Assembly (NCBI RefSeq): GCF_000723405.1
Contig: NZ_CCAE010000030.1
Coordinates: 1-55,012 of the forward strand
Reading direction: 5' to 3'
Origin: Hydrogenophaga intermedia
GTDB lineage: Bacteria; Pseudomonadota; Gammaproteobacteria; Burkholderiales; Burkholderiaceae_C
Length of the DNA: 55,012 nucleotides
Every line of letters begins with the position of its first letter. The stretch's first letter is position 1. The notes beneath the pieces were generated by a model, which saw nothing but the letters and a program-made list of their open reading frames with translations, ran no database searches and was not told the origin of the DNA. The position numbers and the translations under genes were made by a program. Below, piece by piece: positions 24,739-33,770 of the stretch.

Positions 24739-25503
24739 TCAGACCTTCGAAAAATCCGGCTTGCGGCGCTCCATGAAGGCGCCGAAAGCCTCCTTCGCCG
24801 CCGGCTCGCGCAGCATGCGGCCAAAGCTCTCGCCTTCCTCCGCGATGGTCTTGAGCACCAACTCGCCCTGTCCCTTTTTCATGAGCCGCTTGGTCTCCAC
24901 CAGCGAGCTCAGCGGCTTGGCCGCGAGCTTCTTCGCCACCGACTGGGCGTAGTCGTTGGCCTCGGTGGGCGGCAGCACGCGGTTGACCAGGCCCACCTCC
25001 AGCGCGGCCTCGGCCATGAAGGGTTCACCCAGCAGCAGGGCCTCGGCGGCGCGGTGGTAGCCCAGCATCTGCGGCACCAGCAGGCTGCTGGCGGCCTCGG
25101 GGCACAGGCCCAGATTGACGAAGGGCATGGAGAAGGCGGCGTTGTCGCCCGCGTAGACCAGGTCGCAGTGGAACAGCAACGTGGTGCCCACGCCCACGGC
25201 TGGGCCGCACACCGCCGCCAGCAGCGGCTTGGGGAAGGTGGCAATGCCCTTGAGAAAGCGGAACACCGGCGAGTCCAGGCCGGCCGGGGGGTTGTTGAGG
25301 AAGTCGCCGATGTCGTTGCCGGCGGAGAACACGGTCTCATGGCCCTGCAGCAGCACCACGCGCACGGTGGCGTCGTCCACCGCGCTGGCCAGGGCGTCGG
25401 CCATGTCGCCGTACATGGCCGAGGTGATGGAGTTCTTCTTGTCGACCCGGTTGAGGGTGACGGTGCGGATGCCGGCTTCGGTGTGGACGAGGATGTCGCT
25501 CAT
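24739..25503 (-). CDS. Enoyl-CoA hydratase/isomerase family protein
   Basis: A 254-residue crotonase-fold protein. The oxyanion-hole segments are VFSAGNDIGDF and CGPAVGVGTTLLFHCDLVYA, and a single acidic residue is evident in NLGLCPEAASSLL, as in many isomerase-like members. It could be an enoyl-CoA hydratase or a delta3-delta2-enoyl-CoA isomerase. The ATG at 25503 gives the normal family start (SDILVHTEAGIRTVTLNR). It is divergent from the patatin autotransporter and monocistronic. Confidence 0.87.
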   Translation of the reverse strand: MSDILVHTEAGIRTVTLNRVDKKNSITSAMYGDMADALASAVDDATVRVVLLQGHETVFSAGNDIGDFLNNPPAGLDSPVFRFLKGIATFPKPLLAAVCGPAVGVGTTLLFHCDLVYAGDNAAFSMPFVNLGLCPEAASSLLVPQMLGYHRAAEALLLGEPFMAEAALEVGLVNRVLPPTEANDYAQSVAKKLAAKPLSSLVETKRLMKKGQGELVLKTIAEEGESFGRMLREPAAKEAFGAFMERRKPDFSKV

Positions 25504-25609
25504 GGTCGTTCGCTGGAAGGGGTTGAAAACAGCAGCCGGGCAAGTTACCACGAAGGCCCCCGGCGCACCCTAGACTTGCCTCCCTCGACCTGTCTCTCAC
25601 ACGACGCTC

Positions 25610-27949
25610 ATGCGCCTTCGTCTGCCCCGTCCGTCGCGACCGCTGTTCCTGCTGGTGCTGCCGTTCCTGTTGCCGGGCCTGGGTCTGTCAGCCGCCACGG
25701 CCCAGGCGCAGGACAAGCTGCCACAAGCCCAGGCGGCACCGACGGCCCCCACCGCCCAGACGCCCCTGCCCCCGCAACCGCGGCCCCGCGTGGCCCTGGT
25801 GCTCTCCGGCGGCGGCGCGCGCGGTTTCGCGCACGTGGGCGTGATCAAGGCACTGGAGGCCGCGCGCGTGCCGGTGGACCTGATCGTGGGCACCTCGATG
25901 GGCGCCATCATCGGCGGCCTGTACGCCAGCGGCATGACGGGCGAGCAGCTCGAGCGCGAGATCCTGTCGGTGGAATGGAACGGCCTGTTCAACACGCGCC
26001 AGCCGCGCCAGATCCTGTCCCAGCGCCGCAAGGAAGAGGACTTCGAGCTCTCGCCCGTGCTGTTGCTGGGCTTTCGCGACGGGGAGTTCCGCCTGCCCAC
26101 CGGCGCGGTGTCCTCGCGCTCGCTGGAGATGCTGCTGCGCCGCTACACCCTGCCGACGCGCCACCTGAGCAGCTTCGATGCGCTGCCCACGCGCTTTCGC
26201 GCGGTGGCCACCGACATGGAGACCGGCCAGGAGGTGGTGATGGACCGCGGCGACCTGGCCGCCGCGCTGCGCGGCAGCATGTCGGTGCCGGGCGTGTTCT
26301 CGCCGCTGGGGCTGGACGGGCGCATCCTGGGCGACGGCGGCCTGGTGAACAACCTGCCGGTGAGCGTGGCGCGCGAGTTGGGCGCCGAGGTGATCATCGC
26401 GGTGAACATCGGCACGCCGCTGGCCGGGCGCGAGACGCTGTACTCGCTGGTGGGCATCACCACGCAGATGGTGCACATCCTCACCGAGCAGAACGTCAAG
26501 GCCAGCATCGCCATGCTCACGCCGCGCGACCTGCTGCTGACGCCGCCACTGGGCAAGCTGACGTCGGCCGATTTCGACCAGGCGAAGGAACTGGTGCGCC
26601 TGGGCAACGAATACGCGCAGACCGTGGTGGCCGCGCTGGAGCGCTTCTCGGTGGGCGAACGCGAGTACGTGGCGTGGACCGCGACGCGGCGCACCCAGAG
26701 CGAGCTGAACGCCACGCGCGTGGGCACCATTTCGGGCATCCGCTTCGAGGGCGTGGACGAGGCGCGCGCCGAGCGCCTGGGCGTGGGGCTCGATCACCTG
26801 AAGGGCCAGCGCGCGGACGTCAGCGTCATCGAACACGACATGGAGGCCCTGGCCGCGAGCGGCGACTACGAGCGCGTGGACTACCGCCTGGTGCGCGACC
26901 CGGACAGCGGTGGCGAGGACCTGGTGGTGGGCCTGCGCGAGAACAACTGGGGCCCCAACTACCTGCGCGTGGGCATCGACCTGCGCACCGACTTCCGCGG
27001 CGAGGGCGCGTTCAACCTGCGCATCAGCCACAACCGGCACTGGCTCACGCCCAGCGGCACCGAGTGGCGCAACCGCGTGCAGCTCGGCGAGACGCTGGGC
27101 CTGTACTCCGAGATCTACCAGCCGCTGGGCCTGACGGGCAGCACCTTCGTCGCCGGCTACGGCGACATCACCGTGCGCAAGGTGGATCTCTACGACAGCG
27201 AAAGCCGCCCGCTGGCCCGCATCCAGCGCGAGTCGCTGCGGCTGGGCGCCGACATCGGCTGGCAGATCGGCCGCCAGGGATCGGTGGGCGAGATGCGCCT
27301 GGGCGTGGTCACGAGCGCGCGGCAGTCCGAGCTGGAGCTGGTGCAGCCCGGCTTCGACATCCTGCCTGAGGTGCTGAACGTGCACTGGCGCGAGGCCGGC
27401 GTGCGCGCCGCCGTGATGGCCGATCAGCTCGACTTCGCCAACTTCCCCTCGCGCGGCTACCGCGCCTTCGGCGAAGTGGTGGTGGGCCGGCGCCACGTGC
27501 GCGACGGTGAGCGCAGCAGCTTCGCGCGCGTGGAGGGCTCGTTCACGGGCGTGCGCAGCATCGGCGAGCACACCTTCAACATGGGCCTGCGTTTCGCGCA
27601 CGCCAACAACATTCCCATCGGCGCGATCGACGAGTACTCGCTGGGCGGCTTCCAGAACCTCTCGGGCTTCCGTTCGGGCCAGGTGGCGGGCAACTACCTG
27701 GCCTTCGGCCGCCTCACGTACTACCGACGCCTGCCCTGGAACGTGGGCGTCGCGCGCGCGCTGTTCGTGGGCGGCTCCATCGAAGCGGGCAATGCCTGGC
27801 TGGACCGGCGCGAGGTGTCGTTCAGCAACCTGCTGGCCGGCGGCAGCCTGTTCGTGGGGGCGGACACCGGCATCGGCCCGCTGTACCTGAGCGTGGTGAG
27901 CGCGCCGAAGGGGTTCACGGGGCTCTATCTGTTCCTGGGGCGGCCCTGA
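25610..27949 (+). CDS. Patatin-like phospholipase autotransporter (PlpD type, type Vd)
   Basis: A 779-residue outer-membrane protein. After a signal peptide (residues 1 to about 33) comes the patatin domain with SGGGARG (oxyanion hole), GTSMG (Ser96) and DGG (Asp242). Next is a POTRA-like module (about 370-440) and a C-terminal Omp85-type barrel ending GLYLFLGRP with a modest terminal signature. This is the layout of PlpD/FplA, which display or release a lipase (phospholipase A1/A2 activity) at the cell surface. Size fits the family. CCCTAGACT 34 bp upstream may be a -10 region. Confidence 0.9.
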   Translation: MRLRLPRPSRPLFLLVLPFLLPGLGLSAATAQAQDKLPQAQAAPTAPTAQTPLPPQPRPRVALVLSGGGARGFAHVGVIKALEAARVPVDLIVGTSMGAIIGGLYASGMTGEQLEREILSVEWNGLFNTRQPRQILSQRRKEEDFELSPVLLLGFRDGEFRLPTGAVSSRSLEMLLRRYTLPTRHLSSFDALPTRFRAVATDMETGQEVVMDRGDLAAALRGSMSVPGVFSPLGLDGRILGDGGLVNNLPVSVARELGAEVIIAVNIGTPLAGRETLYSLVGITTQMVHILTEQNVKASIAMLTPRDLLLTPPLGKLTSADFDQAKELVRLGNEYAQTVVAALERFSVGEREYVAWTATRRTQSELNATRVGTISGIRFEGVDEARAERLGVGLDHLKGQRADVSVIEHDMEALAASGDYERVDYRLVRDPDSGGEDLVVGLRENNWGPNYLRVGIDLRTDFRGEGAFNLRISHNRHWLTPSGTEWRNRVQLGETLGLYSEIYQPLGLTGSTFVAGYGDITVRKVDLYDSESRPLARIQRESLRLGADIGWQIGRQGSVGEMRLGVVTSARQSELELVQPGFDILPEVLNVHWREAGVRAAVMADQLDFANFPSRGYRAFGEVVVGRRHVRDGERSSFARVEGSFTGVRSIGEHTFNMGLRFAHANNIPIGAIDEYSLGGFQNLSGFRSGQVAGNYLAFGRLTYYRRLPWNVGVARALFVGGSIEAGNAWLDRREVSFSNLLAGGSLFVGADTGIGPLYLSVVSAPKGFTGLYLFLGRP

Positions 27950-27970
27950 GCGGCGGCGCTGCGCCGCCGC
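27950..27970. terminator. GC hairpin between convergent genes
   Basis: GCGGCGGCG and CGCCGCCGC form a perfect 9-bp stem with a 3-base loop exactly between the two convergent stop codons. There is no U-tract on either strand, so termination efficiency is uncertain. Confidence 0.45.
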
Positions 27971-27971
27971 C

Positions 27972-28778
27972 CTATTCCTTGTAGTAGACGACCTGGTGCG
28001 TGGTCGCCAGCAGCGAGCCCGCCTGGCTCCACACCTGGGCGCGCTGATCGAAGTAGCCGTTGCGAAAGGCACTGGATTCGGCCTGGCCGATGAGCCAGTT
28101 GTCACCCACCGCGGCAAGCTCGGCGCTTCCCGCGTGGAAGTACACCGTCATCGACACGGTGCCCGCCGGCACGCGCGTGGCGCGGCGGCGCCAGACGCGC
28201 GGGTAGAACACGTCGCACAGCGCGGTGAGGCTGGCAAAGTCCAGCGGACGTGGCGGTTCATCGCGCATCCACACCGTGGTGCGGCTGTTCTCGCCGTCGC
28301 CATCCCACACGCGCGGAATCGGTCCTTCGGCGAAGCGCAGGTCGTAGCGTTTCACCCATTCCACGGGAGCCACCACCTGCGGCTTGCCCAGGCCGGCCGG
28401 CGACAGCACCTGCGGCGCGCGCACCTCCTGCTTGCTCCAAGTCTCCCGCCTCGTGGCCGTCAGCGCGGTGGCGGTGAGCGCCGTCTCGCCGCCCTGCTCG
28501 ATGCTCACCGCCCAGTGCTGGGTGGACCGGTTGGTGCGCACCGCCTGCGCCTCCACCTCGAAATCGCCATCGGCCAGCGCGGCGCAGAAGTTGACGGTGA
28601 GCGCCACTGGTTCTCCCAGGCGATCGGGGTGCAGGAGGATGGCATTGAGCGCAGTGGCCGCGGTAACGCCGCCGAAGGGCCCCACCATGTTCGCGTAAGC
28701 CGGATCGGTGCGGCCGGTGTAGCGGTTGGGTGCCGTGGCGTGAAGTGCGATGGCCTGATCAAGAGCGTGCGGGTTCAT
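27972..28778 (-). CDS. Acyl-CoA thioesterase, TesB-like double hotdog
   Basis: A 268-residue protein with two hotdog halves. The first contains NMVGPFGGVTAATALNAIL and the second begins near the VWMRDEPPRPLDFASLTALCDVF segment, the pattern of the acyl-CoA thioesterase II-like family. It should hydrolyse medium- or long-chain acyl-CoA. I use the ATG at 28778; an upstream extension to 28865 shows no family similarity. It is divergent from the Liv operon with about 190 bp between. Confidence 0.85.
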   Translation of the reverse strand: MNPHALDQAIALHATAPNRYTGRTDPAYANMVGPFGGVTAATALNAILLHPDRLGEPVALTVNFCAALADGDFEVEAQAVRTNRSTQHWAVSIEQGGETALTATALTATRRETWSKQEVRAPQVLSPAGLGKPQVVAPVEWVKRYDLRFAEGPIPRVWDGDGENSRTTVWMRDEPPRPLDFASLTALCDVFYPRVWRRRATRVPAGTVSMTVYFHAGSAELAAVGDNWLIGQAESSAFRNGYFDQRAQVWSQAGSLLATTHQVVYYKE

Positions 28779-28969
28779 CGTCGGCAGTGTGCACCAGCGG
28801 CGTGCGCGAGCGGAACTGTCGGCCGGCTGACAGTTGCCAGCTGTTGCCTGTGTGACAGCGCGCACCGCTCAAGCTTGCAGCAGCCTGAATTCCATAGCAG
28901 CGCGGTCATGCCCCGTGGGGTTTCCCCTCATCCTTCATGTGGGTGGCATGCCCACAATGCCCCTCCTAC

Positions 28970-29755
28970 ATGGCACCGAACACCCCCAACGACTGCATCC
29001 TCGAAGCCCGCGGACTGATCAAGGAGTTCAAGGGCTTCGTGGCCGTGAACGACGTGAACCTTCGCGTGCAGCGGGGTCAGATCCACGCGCTCATCGGACC
29101 CAACGGCGCGGGCAAGACGACCGTCTTCAACCTGCTCACCAAGTTCCTCATTCCCACGCGCGGACAGATCCTCTACAACGGTGAGGACATCACCGCGCAG
29201 AAGTCCGCGCAGGTGGCGCGCCGGGGCATGGTGCGCTCGTTCCAGATCTCGGCCACCTTCCCGCACTTGAGCGTGCGAGAGAACGTGCGCATCGGCCTGC
29301 AGCGCGCCACGGGTCAGTCCTTCCACTTCTGGAAAAGCAAAAAGGTGCTCGACCGCCTGGATGCGCGCGCGATGGAGCTGCTCGAGACCGTGGGCCTGGC
29401 CGAGTTCGCCGACTGGGTGACGGTGGAGCTGCCCTACGGCCGCAAACGCGCGCTGGAGATCGCCACCACGCTGGCCACAGAGCCGGAGCTGATGCTGCTG
29501 GACGAGCCCACGCAGGGCATGGGCCACGAAGACGTGGAACGCGTGACGCAGCTGATCAAGAAGGTGTCGGCCAACCGCACGGTGCTGATGGTGGAACACA
29601 ACATGAACGTGGTGTCGAGCATTGCCGACACCATCAGCGTGCTGCAGCGCGGCCAGGTGATCGCCGAAGGCAACTACGCCACCGTGTCGGCCAACCCGCA
29701 GGTGCTGGAGGCCTACATGGGCAGTGCCGAAGCGCAACTGCAGGGAGCCCACTGA
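28970..29755 (+). CDS. livG: Branched-chain-type ABC transporter ATPase LivG
   Basis: A 261-residue ABC ATPase. The Walker A motif is GPNGAGKTT, the signature is the LivG-type PYGRKRALEIA, and Walker B is LMLLDEPTQG. It energises uptake through LivH/LivM. The ATG at 28970 has no recognisable ribosome site; a GTG/ATG-less extension upstream to 28937 is possible. A TGTGGG-7-CCCACA inverted repeat (28938-28956) lies directly upstream. Its stop overlaps livF (TGATG). Confidence 0.9.
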   Translation: MAPNTPNDCILEARGLIKEFKGFVAVNDVNLRVQRGQIHALIGPNGAGKTTVFNLLTKFLIPTRGQILYNGEDITAQKSAQVARRGMVRSFQISATFPHLSVRENVRIGLQRATGQSFHFWKSKKVLDRLDARAMELLETVGLAEFADWVTVELPYGRKRALEIATTLATEPELMLLDEPTQGMGHEDVERVTQLIKKVSANRTVLMVEHNMNVVSSIADTISVLQRGQVIAEGNYATVSANPQVLEAYMGSAEAQLQGAH

Positions 29756-30462
29756 TGGCCACCGAGGAACTGCTGAACCTCAGCGGCGTGAACGCCTGGT
29801 ACGGCGAGTCGCACATCCTGCACGGCGTCGACCTGCGCGTGAACCGCGGCGAGGTGGTGACCCTGCTGGGCCGCAACGGCGCGGGCCGCACCACCACGCT
29901 CAAGTCCATCATGGGCATGGTGGGCAAGCGCACCGGCTCCATCCGCCTCTTCGGGCAGGAAACGGTGAACATGTCCACGCACCAGGTCGCGCGCCTGGGC
30001 CTGGGTTACTGCCCCGAAGAGCGCGGCATCTTCGCCAGCCTGAGCTGCGAGGAAAACCTGCTGCTGCCACCCGTGGTGGCCGACGGCGGCATGCCGCTCG
30101 ACGAACTCTACGAGCTGTTCCCCAACCTGAAGGAACGACGCAACAGCCCGGGCACGCGCCTGTCCGGCGGCGAGCAGCAGATGCTCGCGGTCGCGCGCAT
30201 CCTGCGCACCGGCGCCAAGCTGCTGCTGCTCGACGAGATCTCGGAAGGCCTGGCGCCCGTCATCGTGCAGACCCTGGCGCGCACCATCCGCACCTTGCGC
30301 GAGCGCGGCTTCACCATCGTGATGGTCGAACAGAACTTCCGATTCGCGGCGCCACTGGCCGACCGCTTCTACGTCATGGAACATGGCCGCATCGTCGAAG
30401 GCTTCACCGCCGCCGAACTCGACGCGAAGATGGGCATGTTGCACGAGTATCTCGGCGTCTGA
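29755..30462 (+). CDS. livF: Branched-chain-type ABC transporter ATPase LivF, variant Walker A
   Basis: A 235-residue ABC ATPase paired with LivG. The signature LSGGEQQML and Walker B LLLLDEISEGL are normal. The Walker A reads GRNGAGRTT, so the nucleotide-binding Lys is Arg45. Because the protein is otherwise intact, the change may be a tolerated family feature or may leave this site with low activity. It overlaps livG by one base (TGATG). A canonical ATP-binding site remains in LivG. Confidence 0.9.
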   Translation: MATEELLNLSGVNAWYGESHILHGVDLRVNRGEVVTLLGRNGAGRTTTLKSIMGMVGKRTGSIRLFGQETVNMSTHQVARLGLGYCPEERGIFASLSCEENLLLPPVVADGGMPLDELYELFPNLKERRNSPGTRLSGGEQQMLAVARILRTGAKLLLLDEISEGLAPVIVQTLARTIRTLRERGFTIVMVEQNFRFAAPLADRFYVMEHGRIVEGFTAAELDAKMGMLHEYLGV

Positions 30463-30514
30463 ACAACGCCGGGTGGGTCTTTCCACGTTCACACTGACTG
30501 AAGGAGACGACGAC

Positions 30515-31729
30515 ATGAAGAGGATGACGACGAAGCTGCTGGCCACCGCCGCCGCGGCGCTGCTGACGGCGGGGGCTGCGCAGGCGCAGATCTCCGACGG
30601 GGTGGTCAAGATCGGCGTGATGAACGACATGTCCGGCCTGTACGCCGACATCGGCGGCCCGGGTTCGGTGCTGGCCGCGCGCATGGCCGTGGAAGACTAC
30701 ACGGCCACCAACAAGGGCCTCAAGGTCGAGGTCGTCTCGGCCGACCACCAGAACAAGCCGGACGTGGGCTCCACCGTGGCGCGCACCTGGTACGACGTGG
30801 AGAAGGTCGACGCCATCTTCGACGTGCCGACGTCTTCCGTGGCCCTGGCCATCAACCAGGTCACCAAGGAAAAAGGCAAGGCCTTCGTCAACACCGGCGC
30901 GGCCACGTCCGACCTGACCGGCAAGCAGTGCAGCCCCAACACCGTGCACTGGCTCTACGACACCTGGATGCTGGCCAACGGCACCGGCAGCGCGATCGTG
31001 AAGACCGGCGGCGACACCTGGTTCTTCCTGACCGCCGACTACGCCTTCGGCCACGCGTTGGAGCGCGACACCGAAGCGGTGGTGCTGAAGAACGGCGGCA
31101 AGGTGCTGGGTAAGGTACGCACCCCCTTCCCGGGCAGCGACTTCAGTTCCTTCCTGCTGCAGGCCCAGTCGTCCAAGGCCAAGATCATCGGCCTGGCCAA
31201 CGCGGGTGGCGACACCATCAACAGCATCAAACAGGCGGCCGAATTCGGCATCGTCAAGGGCGGCCAGAACCTGGCCGGCCTGCTGGTGTTCCTGCCCGAC
31301 ATTCACGGCCTGGGCCTGAACACCGCGCAGGGCCTGGTGTTCACCGAAACCTTCTACTGGGACCTGAACGACCAGACCCGCGCCTGGAGCAAGCGCTTCG
31401 CCGAGCGCAACGGCGGCAAGTACCCCAGCGCCGACCACGCGGGTGTCTACGCCTCGGTGCTGCACTACTTGAAGGCGGTCGATGCCGGCAAGACCGATGA
31501 CGGCACCAAGACCATTGCCAAGATGAAGGAACTGCCGACCGACGACCCGCTGTTCGGCAAGGGCACCATCCGTCCCGATGGCCGCAAGATCCACCCGGCC
31601 TACCTGTTCGAGGTCAAGAAGCCCTCGGAGTCCAAAGGGCCGTACGACTACTACAAGGTCCGCGCCACCATCCCCGCCGACCAGGCCTTCCGTCCCCTCA
31701 AGGACGGCGAGTGCCCGCTGGTGAAGTAA
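30515..31729 (+). CDS. ABC transporter periplasmic substrate-binding protein (LivK-like)
   Basis: A 404-residue type I periplasmic binding protein. The Sec signal ends at AGAAQA/Q (about residues 1-24). The mature part starts with VVKIGVMNDMSGLYADIGGPGS, typical of the Peripla_BP_6 family that binds amino acids, amides, aromatic acids or fatty acids. AAGGAG precedes the ATG by 9 bases. Surrounding beta-oxidation genes hint at a carboxylic acid ligand rather than leucine, but that is inference. Confidence 0.9.
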   Translation: MKRMTTKLLATAAAALLTAGAAQAQISDGVVKIGVMNDMSGLYADIGGPGSVLAARMAVEDYTATNKGLKVEVVSADHQNKPDVGSTVARTWYDVEKVDAIFDVPTSSVALAINQVTKEKGKAFVNTGAATSDLTGKQCSPNTVHWLYDTWMLANGTGSAIVKTGGDTWFFLTADYAFGHALERDTEAVVLKNGGKVLGKVRTPFPGSDFSSFLLQAQSSKAKIIGLANAGGDTINSIKQAAEFGIVKGGQNLAGLLVFLPDIHGLGLNTAQGLVFTETFYWDLNDQTRAWSKRFAERNGGKYPSADHAGVYASVLHYLKAVDAGKTDDGTKTIAKMKELPTDDPLFGKGTIRPDGRKIHPAYLFEVKKPSESKGPYDYYKVRATIPADQAFRPLKDGECPLVK

Positions 31730-31748
31730 GCGAGAGGATGTTCAGAGC

Positions 31749-32636
31749 ATGACCGAGATCTTCGGCATTCCCACCGCGGCCCTGTTCGGGCAGTTGCTGA
31801 TCGGGCTGATCAACGGCTCGTTCTACGCCCTGCTCTCGCTGGGGCTGGCCGTGATCTTCGGTCTGCTCAACATCATCAACTTCACGCACGGCGCCCAGTA
31901 CATGATGGGCGCCTTCGTGGCCTGGCTGCTGCTCAACAAGCTGGGCATCGGCTACTGGTGGGCGCTGCTGATCGCACCCATCGTGGTCGGCACCACCGGT
32001 GTGCTGATCGAGCGCTTCATGCTCAAGCGGCTGTACCAGCTCGACCACCTCTACGGCCTGTTGCTCACCTTCGGCGTCGCGCTCATCATCCAGGGCCTGT
32101 TCCGCCACGAGTACGGCTCATCGGGCCAGCCCTATGCCATTCCCGAGCAGTTGATGGGCGCGCAGAACCTGGGCTTCATGTTCCTGCCCAATTACCGCGG
32201 CTGGGTGGTGGCGGCCTCGCTCATCGTGTGCCTGTCCACCTGGTTCGTCATCGAGCGCACCAAGCTCGGCGCCTACCTGCGCGCGGCCACCGAGAACCCC
32301 ACGCTGGTGCAGGGCTTCGGCATCAACGTGCCGCGCATGATCACGCTCACCTATGGCTTCGGCGTGGGCCTGGCCGCGCTGGCGGGTGTGATGGCCGCCC
32401 CCATCTACCAGGTGAGCCCGCAGATGGGCTCGGACCTCATCATCGTGGTGTTCGCGGTGGTGGTGATCGGCGGCATGGGCTCCATCATGGGCGCCATCCT
32501 CACCGGCTTCGGCCTGGGCATCATCGAAGGCCTCACCAAGGTCTTCTACCCCGAGGCCTCCAGCACGGTCATCTTCGTGATCATGGCCATCGTGCTGCTG
32601 ATCCGGCCCGCCGGATTGTTCGGAACCGAGAAGTGA
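31749..32636 (+). CDS. livH: Branched-chain-type ABC transporter permease LivH
   Basis: A 295-residue inner-membrane permease with about eight helices. Family segments include NGSFYALLSLGLAVIFGLLN, RAATENPTLVQGFGINV and VVIGGMGSIMGAI. It begins 19 bp after the binding-protein gene and ends 7 bp before livM, within one operon. Confidence 0.92.
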   Translation: MTEIFGIPTAALFGQLLIGLINGSFYALLSLGLAVIFGLLNIINFTHGAQYMMGAFVAWLLLNKLGIGYWWALLIAPIVVGTTGVLIERFMLKRLYQLDHLYGLLLTFGVALIIQGLFRHEYGSSGQPYAIPEQLMGAQNLGFMFLPNYRGWVVAASLIVCLSTWFVIERTKLGAYLRAATENPTLVQGFGINVPRMITLTYGFGVGLAALAGVMAAPIYQVSPQMGSDLIIVVFAVVVIGGMGSIMGAILTGFGLGIIEGLTKVFYPEASSTVIFVIMAIVLLIRPAGLFGTEK

Positions 32637-32643
32637 AGCCGCG

Positions 32644-33624
32644 ATGAGCACCACGACCACCACCATCGCCCACGCGGGCAGCGCCCACAAGGCCCCCGCC
32701 AGCAACGCGTCCCTGGCCATCGCCTTCGCCATCATGGCCGCGTTCTTCCTGATCGCGCCCACCGTGGTGTACCCGGTGTTCCTGATGAAGGTGATGTGCT
32801 TTGCGCTGTTCGCCTGCGCCTTCAACCTGCTCATCGGCTTCGGCGGGCTGCTGTCCTTCGGGCACGCCATGTTCCTCGGCGGCGCGGGCTATGCCTCAGC
32901 GCACGCGGCCAAGGTCTGGGGCTTCACGCCCGAACTGGCCATCCTGTTCGGCACCTGCTGCGCGGTGCTGCTGGGCGTGGTGGTGGGCGCATTGGCCATC
33001 CGCCGCCAGGGCATCTACTTCGCCATGATCACGCTCGCGTTGGCGCAGATGGTGTTCTTCTTCAGCCTGCAGGCGAAGTTCACCGGCGGGGAAGACGGCA
33101 TCCAGGCGGTGCCGCGCGGCCACCTCTTCGGCCTGATCGACCTGAGCCAGCCCCTGGCCATGTACGCCGTCGTCTTCGTCGTCTTCATCGCCGGCTTCCT
33201 GCTCATCTGGCGCGTGGTGCACTCGCCCTTCGGCCAGGTGCTGCAGGCCATCCGCGAGAACGAGGCGCGCGCCACCTCGCTGGGCTACGACACCGACCGC
33301 TACAAGCACCTGGCCTTCGTGCTGTCGGCCGGCCTGGCCGGTGCGGCCGGCGCCACCAAGGCCATCGTGTTCCAGCTTGCCTCGCTCACCGACGTGCACT
33401 GGAGCATGTCGGGCGAGGTGGTGTTGATGACCCTGCTGGGCGGCATGGGCACGCTGTTCGGGCCCGTGGTGGGCGCGGCCATCATCGTGTCGATGCAGAA
33501 CTACCTGGCCCAGCTCGGCGCCTGGGTGACGGTGGTGCAGGGCGTGATCTTCGTGATCTGCGTGCTGGCGTTCCGCCGCGGGGTGGTGGGCGAGATCGCG
33601 AACCTGATCAAGAAGCCGTTGTAA
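32644..33624 (+). CDS. livM: Branched-chain-type ABC transporter permease LivM
   Basis: A 326-residue permease with a polar N terminus (about 25 residues) and about ten helices. Conserved parts are NLLIGFGGLLSFGHAMFLGG, AIRENEARATSLGYD and LLGGMGTLFGPVVGA. It is the last gene of the Liv operon and ends 16 bp before a strong terminator. Confidence 0.92.
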   Translation: MSTTTTTIAHAGSAHKAPASNASLAIAFAIMAAFFLIAPTVVYPVFLMKVMCFALFACAFNLLIGFGGLLSFGHAMFLGGAGYASAHAAKVWGFTPELAILFGTCCAVLLGVVVGALAIRRQGIYFAMITLALAQMVFFFSLQAKFTGGEDGIQAVPRGHLFGLIDLSQPLAMYAVVFVVFIAGFLLIWRVVHSPFGQVLQAIRENEARATSLGYDTDRYKHLAFVLSAGLAGAAGATKAIVFQLASLTDVHWSMSGEVVLMTLLGGMGTLFGPVVGAAIIVSMQNYLAQLGAWVTVVQGVIFVICVLAFRRGVVGEIANLIKKPL

Positions 33625-33640
33625 ACGGCGCATCCCCCAA

Positions 33641-33670
33641 AAACAAAGCGCCCCACGGGGCGCTTTGTTT
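33641..33670. terminator. Bidirectional intrinsic terminator after livM
   Basis: AAACAAAGCGCCCC and GGGGCGCTTTGTTT form a perfect 14-bp inverted repeat with a 2-base centre. T-rich ends occur on both strands, so it can stop the Liv operon and the convergent thiolase operon. Confidence 0.92.
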
Positions 33671-33680
33671 CTTGATCCAG

Positions 33681-33750
33681 GGCACCGCGGAACCGGCTTC
33701 GCCGGGCCGCAGGTGCCGCCCCCCTCTGGGGGGTGACGCGCCGAAGGCGC
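33681..33750. repeat. Composite palindromic (REP-like) intergenic element
   Basis: Three hairpins follow each other: GGCACC...GGTGCC enclosing CCGGC-TTC-GCCGG (33681-33717), CCCCCC-TCT-GGGGGG (33719-33733), and GCGCC-GAA-GGCGC (33738-33750). A G-run follows. No coding potential. The layout resembles dispersed extragenic palindromes of Comamonadaceae; there is no second copy in this window. Confidence 0.5.
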
Positions 33751-33770
33751 GGCGCGGGGGGGGCGCGTGG

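Noticed and set aside
25688..28117. 809-codon minus-strand open frame
   Set aside because: It is antisense to the patatin autotransporter and rich in Ala/His/Gln with no recognisable motif; shadow of codon bias.
28938..28956. TGTGGG-7-CCCACA repeat before livG as an operator
   Set aside because: The arms are only 6 bp and overlap a Gly-His-rich low-complexity stretch; too weak to list as a regulatory site on its own.
5123..33670. Search for CRISPR arrays, tRNA or rRNA genes
   Set aside because: No regularly spaced repeats, no tRNA-like CCA/T-loop patterns and no rRNA conserved segments were seen here or in the rest of the window.
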